Below are positions 1 through 7,349 of a DNA stretch of 64,000 nucleotides, piece after piece. The notes beneath the pieces are model-generated. The model was not told the origin of the DNA, did no database searches, and saw only the letters and a list, made by a program, of their open reading frames with translations. A program made the translations under genes and the position numbers. Position 1 is the stretch's first letter; each line of letters opens with the position of its first letter. The DNA is from Paraferrimonas sp. SM1919 (GTDB lineage: Bacteria; Pseudomonadota; Gammaproteobacteria; Enterobacterales; Shewanellaceae): positions 1 to 64,000 of the forward strand of contig NZ_WINH01000009.1 in NCBI RefSeq assembly GCF_010993985.1, read 5' to 3'.

Positions 1-54
1 GTGATAATAAGGAGTATCTTCAACTGAAATTAACGTACTACGGGGTCTAGGCAT
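1..54 (-). CDS. REP-associated (RAYT/IS200-like) transposase, N-terminus only
   Basis: The minus strand encodes 18 codons from an ATG at 54 to the window edge, reading MPRPRSTLISVEDTPYYH. This matches the usual start of Y1 tyrosine transposases of the RAYT (TnpA-REP) type, which begin with a basic M-x-R-P-R segment followed by T-P-Y-Y-H; the catalytic HUH and Tyr motifs would lie beyond the window. A strong AGGAGG ribosome site sits 5 bases before the ATG. RAYTs are usually single-copy domesticated transposases linked to short palindromic repeats, and hairpin-rich DNA does lie nearby at 1613-2131. Family assignment rests on few residues, so another IS200-like subgroup remains possible. Confidence 0.75.
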   Translation of the reverse strand, partial: MPRPRSTLISVEDTPYYH

Positions 55-59
55 AACAA

Positions 60-97
60 CCTCCTACAACTCGCTATAAAACAAGTTTAGTAGGAGG
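60..97 (-). promoter_or_regulatory. Hairpin burying the transposase ribosome-binding site
   Basis: CCTCCTAC (60-67 on the plus strand) is repeated inverted as GTAGGAGG (90-97), giving a perfect 8-bp stem with a 22-base loop. In the minus-strand transcript the 3' arm contains the whole AGGAGG ribosome site of the transposase. The fold would therefore block initiation, a kind of control known for transposases. Its function here is inferred from position only. Confidence 0.6.
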
Positions 98-116
98 CTG
101 AAAAAACAACAATTAA

Positions 117-638
117 CTATGCCTGTCCATATGTATCGTGGCTACTGACATAAAGCAGCCTTTTAGTTGGTTTGTGGAATAAAATTACCCGCGCACCCTC
201 GATATGTTTTCTTCGAATGTCTAATGACCATATTTTAGCGGCCACATCTTCAGAATTTGAAGCAACCGACTCACCAAAACACTCACTCATATTTCCTTCG
301 CTAGCTACGAGTTTCCTTGCTCTCTTAAATATATCGTTCTCTTCAGGGCCATATACCCATTCATCTTCTCGCGGATTTTGAAATTCAAATTTCTCGAGTT
401 GAATACAATAATACTCGAGATGATCTCCTTGGAAATTAGAGCCTGAATCAAAGCTATAAATAAGATCATACTCCTGATCCGTTACAAGATTTCCGTGATT
501 TAGTGCGAAAACATACGGATTTATGAGGCTTCTATCACTTTTGTAGAAATGAAGCCATAGAGAAGCAATAATCGCTATTACAACAATAGCGAATGAAATT
601 GCCGAAGCTACTTTATATGCAATCTTGAATATCTTCAT
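117..638 (-). CDS. Hypothetical single-pass membrane protein
   Basis: This 173-residue protein starts at the ATG at 638 (MKIFKIAYKV...). A TTG five codons upstream is also open but lies inside the repeat-flanked leader. One hydrophobic helix covers residues ~8-28. The rest is a hydrophilic, probably periplasmic domain rich in acidic residues, with Cys in segments such as YYCIQL and MSECFGES. I do not recognise the family. The start lies ~20 bases past the end of the hairpin repeat at 657-744, and the same layout recurs at the gene ending at 1453. The gene is isolated from housekeeping operons and sits beside a transposase, so it is probably accessory cargo. Confidence 0.6.
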   Translation of the reverse strand: MKIFKIAYKVASAISFAIVVIAIIASLWLHFYKSDRSLINPYVFALNHGNLVTDQEYDLIYSFDSGSNFQGDHLEYYCIQLEKFEFQNPREDEWVYGPEENDIFKRARKLVASEGNMSECFGESVASNSEDVAAKIWSLDIRRKHIEGARVILFHKPTKRLLYVSSHDTYGQA

Positions 639-654
639 AAATTCGAATAGCAAA

Positions 655-744
655 CTTAACAGCTTATTAAGCGGAAGCTCGATAGACTTCCGCGCAAAAA
701 TTTAACTTACAAATAATATGTCATTTTAAGCTACTAAAATAAAG
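655..744. repeat. Hairpin repeat, copy A (attC-like)
   Basis: This copy closely matches the element at 1464-1552. It contains an inner stem GCGGAAG (671-677) / CTTCCGC (687-693) with a 9-base loop beginning CTCGATA, then a nearly identical ~45-base AT-rich tail. The outer ends are inverted: TAACAGCTTA (657-666) against TAAGCTACTA (727-736), 8 of 10 paired. On the minus strand it lies directly before the start of the 173-residue gene. Imperfect outer arms enclosing a hairpin resemble an integron attC site, but no integrase is visible. Confidence 0.6.
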
Positions 745-821
745 GTTGCTTTTTATACCGTTAGATAAATGTATAACTGGTTATTGAATGTCTGCCTTTC
801 CACCTTTAACTGCTGGTCATG

Positions 822-1091
822 TTACAAATCCTCTATAGATAGAGTCCCATACTTCCCTGTAACTTGCTCTATAAGAAAGCCAAGAAACGAAAAGTAGTCT
901 CCGGCTCTGTGGACGATAAATCCATTTTCAGTTATAGATATTTCAAATGACATTTGATTTGATTCAAATTCTGATACAAGCCAAACGCTGTTGTTTTTTG
1001 AGTAAGTAGTTCCCTCACATAAACAATCTAAAAACACAGCTAAACTGTCGCTATCAGAATATTGAAATTTAATTGATTGAGCTAAACCCAT
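822..1091 (-). CDS. Hypothetical small soluble protein
   Basis: The product is 89 residues, starting MGLAQSIKFQ and ending GTLSIEDL. An AAGGA ribosome site sits about 7 bases before the ATG at 1091. It has no signal peptide or membrane helix, is slightly acidic, and has an alternating beta-like pattern (SVWLVSEF, MSFEISIT, GFIVHRAG), suggesting one compact alpha/beta domain. I do not recognise the family. It follows the small membrane gene at 1145-1453 on the same strand after 53 bases, and both lie between the two hairpin repeats. They may therefore be carried together as one mobile unit. An immunity or accessory role would be a guess. Confidence 0.55.
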   Translation of the reverse strand: MGLAQSIKFQYSDSDSLAVFLDCLCEGTTYSKNNSVWLVSEFESNQMSFEISITENGFIVHRAGDYFSFLGFLIEQVTGKYGTLSIEDL

Positions 1092-1144
1092 AGGTTTTCC
1101 TTTGTTCCCTCACCCCATTGATTCGAGATTGCTATCTAAGCTTG

Positions 1145-1453
1145 TTATAAGCTTTTAGGGGAAGTGTTTATATTAATCCAGATATACTCAATCACTTTAT
1201 AAATAATAACCACAAATAGCTGCAATATGAAAGTCAATGGTGGAATATAGAAAATCATACCAAATACAACAAAACCAGCATCATCTATATTGGGTTCTAA
1301 AAAATATCCAATCATTATCGCTGCAATTAGCGCCGACGGTATTAGCAATAGGAGCGACAGTAATCGTTGTTTCCGTTTAAACCAGAACCAAGCCGGCCAA
1401 AAAAACAGAAATATAGAAATAAAAGGTATGCAAAAGAGTAGAAATCCGATCAT
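1145..1453 (-). CDS. Hypothetical small multi-pass membrane protein
   Basis: This 102-residue, very hydrophobic protein starts at the ATG at 1453, with AAGG 7 bases upstream inside the edge of hairpin repeat B. Three membrane segments are visible: residues ~3-24 (rich in Phe and Trp), ~32-52 and ~60-88. Basic residues KRKQR between the first two suggest a cytoplasmic loop. No conserved family motif is recognised. It is the first gene after repeat B in the minus direction and is followed by the 89-residue gene. Its composition differs from neighbouring housekeeping genes, and it is probably accessory. Confidence 0.55.
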   Translation of the reverse strand: MIGFLLFCIPFISIFLFFWPAWFWFKRKQRLLSLLLLIPSALIAAIMIGYFLEPNIDDAGFVVFGMIFYIPPLTFILQLFVVIIYKVIEYIWININTSPKSL

Positions 1454-1463
1454 GAGTAAACCT

Positions 1464-1552
1464 TATAACAGCTTACCACGCGGAAGCTCGATAATCTTCC
1501 GCGTGAAATTTAACTTACAAATAATATGTCATTTTAAGCTGTTGAAATAAAG
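1464..1552. repeat. Hairpin repeat, copy B (attC-like)
   Basis: The second copy has a perfect 10-bp inner stem CACGCGGAAG (1477-1486) / CTTCCGCGTG (1496-1505) with a 9-base loop. The tail nearly matches copy A. The outer arms TAACAGCTTA (1466-1475) and TAAGCTGTTG (1535-1544) pair at 9 of 10 positions. It lies 10 bases before the start codon at 1453 on the minus strand. The stem differs from copy A by paired changes that keep it intact, suggesting the structure is selected. Confidence 0.65.
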
Positions 1553-1553
1553 T

Positions 1554-2238
1554 ACAAATTTCTCACCAAGATAAGAAAAACTGAAAACTATACTCGGCAA
1601 AAACGAGACCGTGGATGTAGGGTTTCCCTACATCCCTTGGCTACATTGAGGTTAATCAGTGACTTAGCTAAATTTTGGAAGATTATCGAGCCTTCAAAAA
1701 GTCTATTTTGGCTCTGTTTGTCACCAATTAATCAAGTGAACAGTTATACCTGTATAAATACTTAGTGGTTTTTAACCAATGATGGACTGAGTTTGAAACT
1801 CATTTGGGGGCAAAAGCTTGTCAGAGGTATCGGCTTTGATAACGAATTGTTACTCAATTCCACCCTCATTTTGTCCGAGGTTTTATGGGAAATATATCGT
1901 ATGAAATGACAGGATGTCATGAAAGTGCAGTTGAGCCATGGATGGCGTTTCTGCACGTTAGATAAATATTTTCCAGAAAAGCTTGGTTAGACAAAATGCG
2001 GTGTGCTGCGGGGGAGTCCACAAAATTGTCTGGAACAATTTTGAACCGCTTTAGCGGGCCCGTAGGGTGAAAGGCAGGATGCCTGAAATATTGGGGGCGC
2101 AGCCGCTCCCTTCTGGGTGCTGTCGGCACCCCGACAAGTTGATGATCTAAACTAGAACAGTAGCGCAATAGTAAAAAATAGAGCTGATTGAAACGATAAG
2201 AAATTTAGATAGCTAAGCGCCAGCTTAAGAAAAAAAGC
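1554..2238. other. Gene-free stretch packed with short hairpins
   Basis: No convincing gene is present. Perfect or near-perfect stems are GGATGTAGGG/CCCTACATCC (1613-1622/1626-1635), ATGACA/TGTCAT (1906-1911/1915-1920), CAAAATTGT/ACAATTTTG (2021-2029/2035-2043), CCGCT/AGCGG (2046-2050/2053-2057), AGGCA/TGCCT (2072-2076/2080-2084), GGGTGC/GCACCC (2115-2120/2126-2131), and an imperfect GC-rich stem near 2093-2110. Loops are 2 to 5 bases, two of them GGA. This resembles REP-type palindromic repeats. Confidence 0.55.
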
Positions 2239-2793
2239 CTATTCGTCTACCTTCTTAATCACCTTCGCTGGCACTCCTGCTACTACCACACCTGCTGGTA
2301 CATCTTTGGTTACGACGGCACCGGCGGCAACCACCGAACCTTTGCCTACGGTCACCCCTGGGGTGATTACGGCACTGCCGCCAATCCATACATCATCTTC
2401 AATGGTGATGGCTTCAGCCCAAGTTTGGTATTCGCGCCTGTCGGCAGGATTTACGGGATGATTAGCGGTATAGAACTGGGCGTTTGGGCCAATCAAAACG
2501 TGATCGCCTAGGGTAATCGGCGCGCAATCTAGCATCACCACATTGACGTTAATAAAGCCGTTTTTACCCATGTGAATATTACAACCAAATTCACACTGGA
2601 ACGGGGGCTTAATGCGAGTACCCTCGCCTACACTGCCTAAAATATCAGGCAAATACGGCTGGGCAGGCTCCATACCTGGGGAGTGATTAAACTTAAGTAA
2701 TATTGAAGATACTTTGTCCCTTAATTCACATAAGTAAGGGTCAATAGGGTTGTAGTTTTTACCTGAAACCATCAACTCAAAGTCTTGGCTCAT
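2239..2793 (-). CDS. Sugar O-acetyltransferase, hexapeptide family (maltose/galactoside type)
   Basis: This 184-residue protein resembles maltose and galactoside O-acetyltransferases, which move acetyl from acetyl-CoA to a sugar hydroxyl. An N-terminal Mac-type helical segment ([14 protein letters not shown]) precedes a left-handed beta helix of hexapeptide repeats (~60-180), with the family block [10 protein letters not shown] near 130-139. His112 in TANHP is the expected catalytic base. The ATG at 2793 is preferred over an upstream TTG because AAGGA lies 6 bases before it. It is a paralogue of the next gene upstream (2883-3452), with about 70 bases between them. The acceptor cannot be read from sequence; a broad detoxifying role is plausible. 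Confidence 0.85.
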   Translation of the reverse strand: MSQDFELMVSGKNYNPIDPYLCELRDKVSSILLKFNHSPGMEPAQPYLPDILGSVGEGTRIKPPFQCEFGCNIHMGKNGFINVNVVMLDCAPITLGDHVLIGPNAQFYTANHPVNPADRREYQTWAEAITIEDDVWIGGSAVITPGVTVGKGSVVAAGAVVTKDVPAGVVVAGVPAKVIKKVDE

Positions 2794-2882
2794 CCTCAGT
2801 CCTTGAAACAATCTTGTTAAATTAAGCCCTATTATCCATTACCAGGCCTTTGCTATAAATAACCACTTAGGGCTTGAATTGA

Positions 2883-3452
2883 TTAGGGTTCAAGCTGCTT
2901 AATAATTTTTGCTGGGCTGCCACCCACCACTACATCGGGCGGCACATCTTTGGTAACAACGGCACCAGCGGCAACCACCGAGCGCGCCCCTATGGTGACC
3001 CCTTGGTTAATAATGGCGCCACCACCAATCCACACATCGTCTTCAATGGTAATGGGCTTACAAAACGTTTGCCATGAGCGCCTAGCAAGGTGGTTAATAT
3101 CGTGGGAAGCGGTATACAGCTGCACGGCAGGGCCTATCATCACGTGATCACCCATGGTGACCTTGGCGCCATCTAAAATCACTACGTTGACGTTAATGAA
3201 ACAATGGTCGCCCATTTCAATATGGCAACCAAACTCACAACTTAGGGGCGGCTTTACTAGGCAGTCTTGGCCAACTTTAGCAAACAGCTGCTTAATAATG
3301 TTTTGGGCACGCCCCAGATCCGCACTGTGATTAAACTTAAGCAATTCATCACTGGCATGGGCCCGTAAACTGTCAATATAGGGATCATCACCTTGATAGC
3401 TCTGTCCGGCCAACATGCGTTCATACTCGACTCGGGGCTGTTTATCTTGCAT
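2883..3452 (-). CDS. Sugar O-acetyltransferase, hexapeptide family, second paralogue
   Basis: The 189-residue product has the same layout as its neighbour at 2239-2793: an N-terminal Mac segment (VEYERMLAGQSY), the shared KPPxxCEFG block near residues 67-75, catalytic His117 in TASHD, and the hexapeptide core [13 protein letters not shown]. Its ATG overlaps the stop of the sodium symporter gene as TAATG, so translation is probably coupled and the gene belongs to the symporter operon. Sequence divergence from the other copy suggests an old duplication with different acceptors. Whether the acetyl acceptor is the substrate carried by the symporter is only a thought. Confidence 0.85.
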   Translation of the reverse strand: MQDKQPRVEYERMLAGQSYQGDDPYIDSLRAHASDELLKFNHSADLGRAQNIIKQLFAKVGQDCLVKPPLSCEFGCHIEMGDHCFINVNVVILDGAKVTMGDHVMIGPAVQLYTASHDINHLARRSWQTFCKPITIEDDVWIGGGAIINQGVTIGARSVVAAGAVVTKDVPPDVVVGGSPAKIIKQLEP

Positions 3453-5155
3453 TATATTGCCGCCTTAGGGCTGCGAATTGCCTCAACCATGGATGCCACT
3501 TCTGCCGGCACTTTGTTGGTGACTTTAGATACCAGTATCGCCACCGCAAAGTTAATCAACATGGCAATAAAACCAATGCCCTCTGGCGATACCCCAAACC
3601 ACCAATGCTCGCTATTGTTTGACTCTGGTGCATAAAACTTAAAGTAACCAATATAGCTCATACAAAAGCCTAGACCAGTTAACATGCCAGCAATGGCGCC
3701 CTCTTTAGTAATCGATTTAGAGAAAATGCCCATCACAATGGCTGGAAACAGTGACGCTGCTGCCAAACCAAAGGCAATGGCCACTACTGCTGCAACAAAG
3801 CCTGGGGGATGAATAGCAAAATAACTGGCCATTAATATGCCCACTGCCGCAGCAATACGGGCATAGCCAAGCTCTTGCCTATCGCTAATATTAGGCATCA
3901 GGTTTTTCTTTAATAAGTCGTGGGATATCGAGGTCGAGATCACCAGCAATAACCCTGCCGAGGTGGACAGTGCTGCGGCCAAACCACCGGCAGCAACCAA
4001 AGCAATCACCCAGGCCGGCAAGTTAGTAATTTCAGGGGTGGCCAGTACCATAATGTCCCTGTCTATGGTCATCTCATTACGTTCATCGCCGCTGTAGAAC
4101 AGCTTGTTATCGTTATTGTTGTCTTGCCATTTGATTAGACCGGTTTGTTGCCAGTTTTCAATCCATGCTGGGGCTTGCTCGGCAGCCACGCCATTGCCTT
4201 CAGGGCCATTAATGGCATTAATGGTGTTTACCCTTGAGAACGCCGCCAACGCTGGAATGGTGCTGTACATCACCACAATAAAAATTAAGGTCCACATAGC
4301 CGAAGTACGGGCGTCTTTCATTTTAGGCACAGTAAAAAAGCGCACAATCACATGGGGCAAGCCTGCGGTACCAAACATTAATGCAGCGGTAATGCACACC
4401 ACATCAAAGGTGGCCTTGGAGCCTTGGGTATATTCATTAAATCCCAACTCGGTTGAAAGGCCATCTAAACGTTGCAATAAATATTGTCCGGTGCCATTCC
4501 CCATAGAATCGATAAGCTCTGCACCAAAGCCGAGCTGGGGAAAAATATGCCCCGTCATCATAATAGAGATAAAAATGGCCGGCACCATAAAGGCAAAAAT
4601 CAAAATGCAATATTGGGCCACCTGGGTATAGGTAATACCTTTCATGCCCCCAAGTACGGCGTAGCAAAATACCACTGCCATGCCTATATAGACGCCAACG
4701 CTGATTTCCACTTCTAAAAAGCGGGAAAACACCACGCCCACGCCACGCATTTGCCCGGCAATATAGGTAAAACAAATAAAGATGGCGCACACCACGGCAA
4801 CGGTTCGCGCTAGCCGGGAATAATACCGCTGGCCAATAAAATCAGGCACGGTATATTGGCCAAATTTACGTAGGTATGGCGCCACACATAGGGCCAGCAG
4901 CACATAGCCCCCCGTCCACCCCATGAGGTAAACCGAACCGTCGTAGCCCACAAATGAAACAATACCCGCAAGGGAAATAAACGACGCTGCACTCATCCAG
5001 TCGGCTGCGGTAGCCATACCGTTTAACACTGGTGGCACATGGCCAGAGGCCACGTAAAACTCTTTGGTTGAACGAGCCTTAGTCCACAGTGCAATACCAA
5101 TATAAAGGGCGAAGGTCATGCCAACAATGAGGTAGGTGAGAGTTTTTACATCCAT
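3452..5155 (-). CDS. Sodium:solute symporter, large subunit (VC_2705 type, ActP-like)
   Basis: This 567-residue inner-membrane protein of the SSS family has about 13 hydrophobic helices. The early segment ATAADWMSAASFIS (~48-61) and GQRYYSRLARTVA are typical of acetate/solute symporters related to ActP. It is probably one half of the two-gene symporter type in which a small DUF4212 protein precedes the large one. Here the small gene ends exactly one base before this start. A hydrophilic insertion near residues 325-360 separates helices. Substrate is unproven; acetate or another short carboxylate is likely from family relatives. The downstream acetyltransferase is translationally coupled. Confidence 0.85.
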   Translation of the reverse strand: MDVKTLTYLIVGMTFALYIGIALWTKARSTKEFYVASGHVPPVLNGMATAADWMSAASFISLAGIVSFVGYDGSVYLMGWTGGYVLLALCVAPYLRKFGQYTVPDFIGQRYYSRLARTVAVVCAIFICFTYIAGQMRGVGVVFSRFLEVEISVGVYIGMAVVFCYAVLGGMKGITYTQVAQYCILIFAFMVPAIFISIMMTGHIFPQLGFGAELIDSMGNGTGQYLLQRLDGLSTELGFNEYTQGSKATFDVVCITAALMFGTAGLPHVIVRFFTVPKMKDARTSAMWTLIFIVVMYSTIPALAAFSRVNTINAINGPEGNGVAAEQAPAWIENWQQTGLIKWQDNNNDNKLFYSGDERNEMTIDRDIMVLATPEITNLPAWVIALVAAGGLAAALSTSAGLLLVISTSISHDLLKKNLMPNISDRQELGYARIAAAVGILMASYFAIHPPGFVAAVVAIAFGLAAASLFPAIVMGIFSKSITKEGAIAGMLTGLGFCMSYIGYFKFYAPESNNSEHWWFGVSPEGIGFIAMLINFAVAILVSKVTNKVPAEVASMVEAIRSPKAAI

Positions 5156-5413
5156 TTATTCGTCCTCCCCTAGGCCATATTTTTTATCCAGCTTATTCAC
5201 TTGATAAACATATACCGCAATCAGCAGCACAAACACATACATGCTGCCCTGCTGGGCGAACCAAAACCCGAGTTTAAAGCCAAAGAAAGTGATGTGATTT
5301 AACTCATCCACCAAAATAATGGAGAGGCCAAAACTGACGAATGCCCACACGGCTAATAATGATAAGACCAAACGAACATTCGCTCGCCAGTATTGATTTG
5401 ATTGACTCGACAT
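5156..5413 (-). CDS. DUF4212 protein, small subunit of sodium:solute symporter
   Basis: This 85-residue protein has two membrane helices (~15-35 and ~48-70) and a conserved pattern: N-terminal YWRANVRL, central FGFKLGFWFAQQGS and a charged tail KLDKKYGLGEDE. These are hallmarks of the small partner of VC_2705-type symporters. The stop codon directly abuts the start of the large subunit, so the pair is one translational unit. In this family the small protein is believed to be needed for assembly or activity of the transporter. It is the first gene of a minus-strand operon that continues through the symporter into the acetyltransferase. Confidence 0.88.
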   Translation of the reverse strand: MSSQSNQYWRANVRLVLSLLAVWAFVSFGLSIILVDELNHITFFGFKLGFWFAQQGSMYVFVLLIAVYVYQVNKLDKKYGLGEDE

Positions 5414-5476
5414 TCCATTTCCCTTTGATTTCCTTATGCTTATAAGTTAATCAAGTTTGACTGCCGAGTAAATAGG

Positions 5477-6292
5477 TTAATTGGTCGTCAACACTAACAT
5501 GGCGTGATCGCTAATAAACTGATGATTATAGGTGGGTTGCTGCTGTAGGTGTTGGTCGAGCACCTGAACTTGATAATTTGGGTTCGCGCTTAGCCAAGCC
5601 TGATTAACAAACAGCTGATCAATGGTATTGCCTTGGGTGCCAAAGTAATGGGTGGCAATATCACTTGGGTTTAAAAACTTGCTGCCTGCAAGCTTATGAA
5701 GTGGTTTTAAAAACTCTGAAGTTTGGCTGTCGTTATAGTCTCCAACTACCATGCAAGGGTGGTCAATATTGGCCATATAATCGACTAATGCTTGGGCCTC
5801 ACATTGGCGAAGTTCGTCACTGACAAAGCTTCCCACTAATTGGGCGTTGGCACTGGTGTCATCTTGCTCGACCTTGGGCCTTTTCGACTTAAGATGCAGA
5901 CAAATGATCTCGGTATGATTAATAGTGATGCGCACCGGCGAGCGTTCAAAGCCGGTTAAACTGGCGACTTTGTCCGCCGGAGTTTTGCTGCAAATCATAT
6001 TGATGGGCTTTAAATATAAATAGCCCCACTGCAGTTCTGGATTTTGCTGCTTATAAAAATATTGATAGCCCAAAGGCTTTAATAGGGCCTTTATCGACTC
6101 AACACAAAACACCTCTTGCAGGCATAACACATCGGGGTTGGCCTGACTGATAATGCTTGCTAAGGATTCGGTTTTTAACTGCCATTGCTGCTCAGTGTAG
6201 CTATTTTCCTCATCGTAAAAGGCAAAGCCCGGAGGCGCGAAATTATAAATATTAAAACTAGCTAAACGAAATGGCGCAGAGAGAGAAAGCAT
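5477..6292 (-). CDS. Endonuclease/exonuclease/phosphatase (EEP) family protein
   Basis: The 271-residue product has the full EEP catalytic set: Asn14 in SFNIYNF, Glu60 in LCLQEV, HLKSK at 133-137, Asp185 and Asn187 in GDYND, the T-I-D-Q block near 223 and the closing Ser261-Asp262-His263. These residues bind a divalent metal and cleave phosphodiester or phosphomonoester bonds. No signal peptide is seen, so it is probably cytoplasmic. The family includes DNA repair nucleases, phospholipases and sphingomyelinases, and the substrate cannot be read from sequence. It is a single gene on the minus strand, just downstream of the symporter operon promoter area and divergent from the small membrane gene at 6415. 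Confidence 0.8.
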   Translation of the reverse strand: MLSLSAPFRLASFNIYNFAPPGFAFYDEENSYTEQQWQLKTESLASIISQANPDVLCLQEVFCVESIKALLKPLGYQYFYKQQNPELQWGYLYLKPINMICSKTPADKVASLTGFERSPVRITINHTEIICLHLKSKRPKVEQDDTSANAQLVGSFVSDELRQCEAQALVDYMANIDHPCMVVGDYNDSQTSEFLKPLHKLAGSKFLNPSDIATHYFGTQGNTIDQLFVNQAWLSANPNYQVQVLDQHLQQQPTYNHQFISDHAMLVLTTN

Positions 6293-6414
6293 AAAGCAAA
6301 ATGACGATTTTTAAAATTCAAATATCACTATAACTGATTAATTCAATTGATTAAATTAAAGTTGCAATGCTAAGGTGAAATTTAATTCCTAAAGGTTAAA
6401 AGGAGATAGCCAGT

Positions 6415-6657
6415 TTGCAAACCAATCAATTACTGATCAATGTATTGTTGTACCTTTTTCTGCCTTTGTGGGGCATAGCAGGCTTTATCGATTGGTGCTG
6501 CCATAGAGCCACTAAGATAGAACACAACTCCGGCCTGAAAGAGTCATTAATGCATTCACTGATGGGGTTACAGATTGCCATTCCTATGGCCCTATGCTTA
6601 GTTTTCACCGTTAATGCCTTAATTTTACTTATTTGCATTATCACATTTGTTCTATAA
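6415..6657 (+). CDS. Small two-helix membrane protein of unknown function
   Basis: This 80-residue protein has membrane segments at ~7-26 (LLYLFLPLWGIAGFIDWCCH) and ~48-80. They are separated by a charged linker with KIEHNSGLKESLMHSLMGLQ. Start is a TTG at 6415, supported by AGGAG at 6401-6405. The WGIAGFIDW-x-CHR and SGLKESL blocks look conserved rather than random, and I believe similar short proteins occur in marine gammaproteobacteria, but I cannot give a function. It is convergent with nothing nearby and followed 60 bases later by an exported unknown protein on the same strand. Confidence 0.65.
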   Translation: MQTNQLLINVLLYLFLPLWGIAGFIDWCCHRATKIEHNSGLKESLMHSLMGLQIAIPMALCLVFTVNALILLICIITFVL

Positions 6658-6727
6658 TAATTTCTAAATAAAACTTAACTATGGCAATAGTTATTGCTTT
6701 ATTATCACTCCAAACCTAATGATTTAT

Positions 6728-7189
6728 ATGAAAAAATTAATTATTACAGTATTTATTTCTTTATTATCATTCCAAGCTTTTGGTTCATTTGATGAACTCA
6801 AATGGGAAGATGAGCACTTTACCTGTGAAGAGATTGCGTATGATGATAGCCTAGAAGAATATCCTAGACTTACATCTAAAGATAGGCGCGCCGCGGAAGA
6901 ATATAATGAGTTTGACCGAAGAAGACGTCTTCAAGATGCTTTTCAAACAAGATCTTATGCATTGAAAGACCTTGCCTGTACAGTCAACATTATCAAAAAA
7001 TATGATGAAGCTATAGCAAACAATGAGTTTACTAAAGAAGAATCAAAAGCGTTTAAAAAAATGGTTGATGGTGAAATCATCAGAAAGACAGATAATGTTG
7101 CCATTGCAGAAAAAAAGATTGTAGATGTAAAGGCACAAATTGCTGAAGGTAGAAAGAATGAGATTAATTGGTATAGTGACGTAGGATAG
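6728..7189 (+). CDS. Exported hypothetical protein
   Basis: This 153-residue protein has a clear signal peptide (MKKLIITVFISLLSFQAFG, cleavage near residue 19-20). A start three codons earlier is also open, and neither start has a good ribosome site. The mature part is short, highly charged and mostly helical: residues ~45-75 are rich in Arg, Glu and Asp, followed by Lys/Glu-rich helices with EKKIVDVKAQIAEG. Two Cys occur (in FTCEEI and LACTVN) and could form a disulfide in the periplasm. The family is not recognised. The codon use is AT-rich compared with neighbours. Confidence 0.55.
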   Translation: MKKLIITVFISLLSFQAFGSFDELKWEDEHFTCEEIAYDDSLEEYPRLTSKDRRAAEEYNEFDRRRRLQDAFQTRSYALKDLACTVNIIKKYDEAIANNEFTKEESKAFKKMVDGEIIRKTDNVAIAEKKIVDVKAQIAEGRKNEINWYSDVG

Positions 7190-7231
7190 GAATAAAATAA
7201 AAAAGGACCCCACTTTTAGTCGGAGAAACAA

Positions 7232-7266
7232 AAAGGCGCTGTAGGTATTAACCTTACGGCGCCTTT
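7232..7266 (-). terminator. Terminator of the decayed tRNA (also usable on plus strand)
   Basis: AAAGGCGC (7232-7239) pairs perfectly with GCGCCTTT (7259-7266). An inner GTAGGT/ACCTTAC extension caps the stem with ATTA. On the minus strand it lies just 8 bases past the CCA end of the tRNA-like sequence and is followed by a T-run, the usual arrangement after a tRNA gene. Confidence 0.75.
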
Positions 7267-7273
7267 ATCTATT

Positions 7274-7341
7274 TGGTGGACCCGCTCAGACTTAAACTAG
7301 GGCCCCCCAATTATGAGTCGGATGCTCTGAGCTACGGGCTC
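7274..7341 (-). pseudogene. tRNA-Met (CAU) pseudogene
   Basis: The minus strand reads as a 68-base tRNA remnant ending in an encoded CCA. The anticodon loop CTCATAA gives CAU, and its stem CCGA/TTGG survives with one G-T pair. Damage is clear. The D arm is GCTC-A-GAGC, so about 8 bases of D loop are gone. The T loop reads TTTAAGT, which has lost the invariant C. The T stem and acceptor stem (GAGCCCG against CGGGTCC) carry mismatches. Overall it resembles an elongator tRNA-Met. It probably makes no functional tRNA, though the terminator at 7232-7266 is intact. Confidence 0.8.
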
Positions 7342-7349
7342 AAGATTCT

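Noticed and set aside
655..1552. A true chromosomal integron
   Set aside because: The repeats are attC-like in their ends but no intI or attI is visible, the inner stem is not centred, and only two copies are seen; kept as a question in the findings rather than a call.
1917..2168. 83-codon minus-strand frame in the hairpin block
   Set aside because: It crosses several perfect hairpins, has no ribosome site and its composition is not protein-like; more likely repeat DNA.
4104..4631. 175-codon plus-strand frame opposite the symporter gene
   Set aside because: It lies fully inside the well supported symporter coding sequence in the opposite direction and has no family features.
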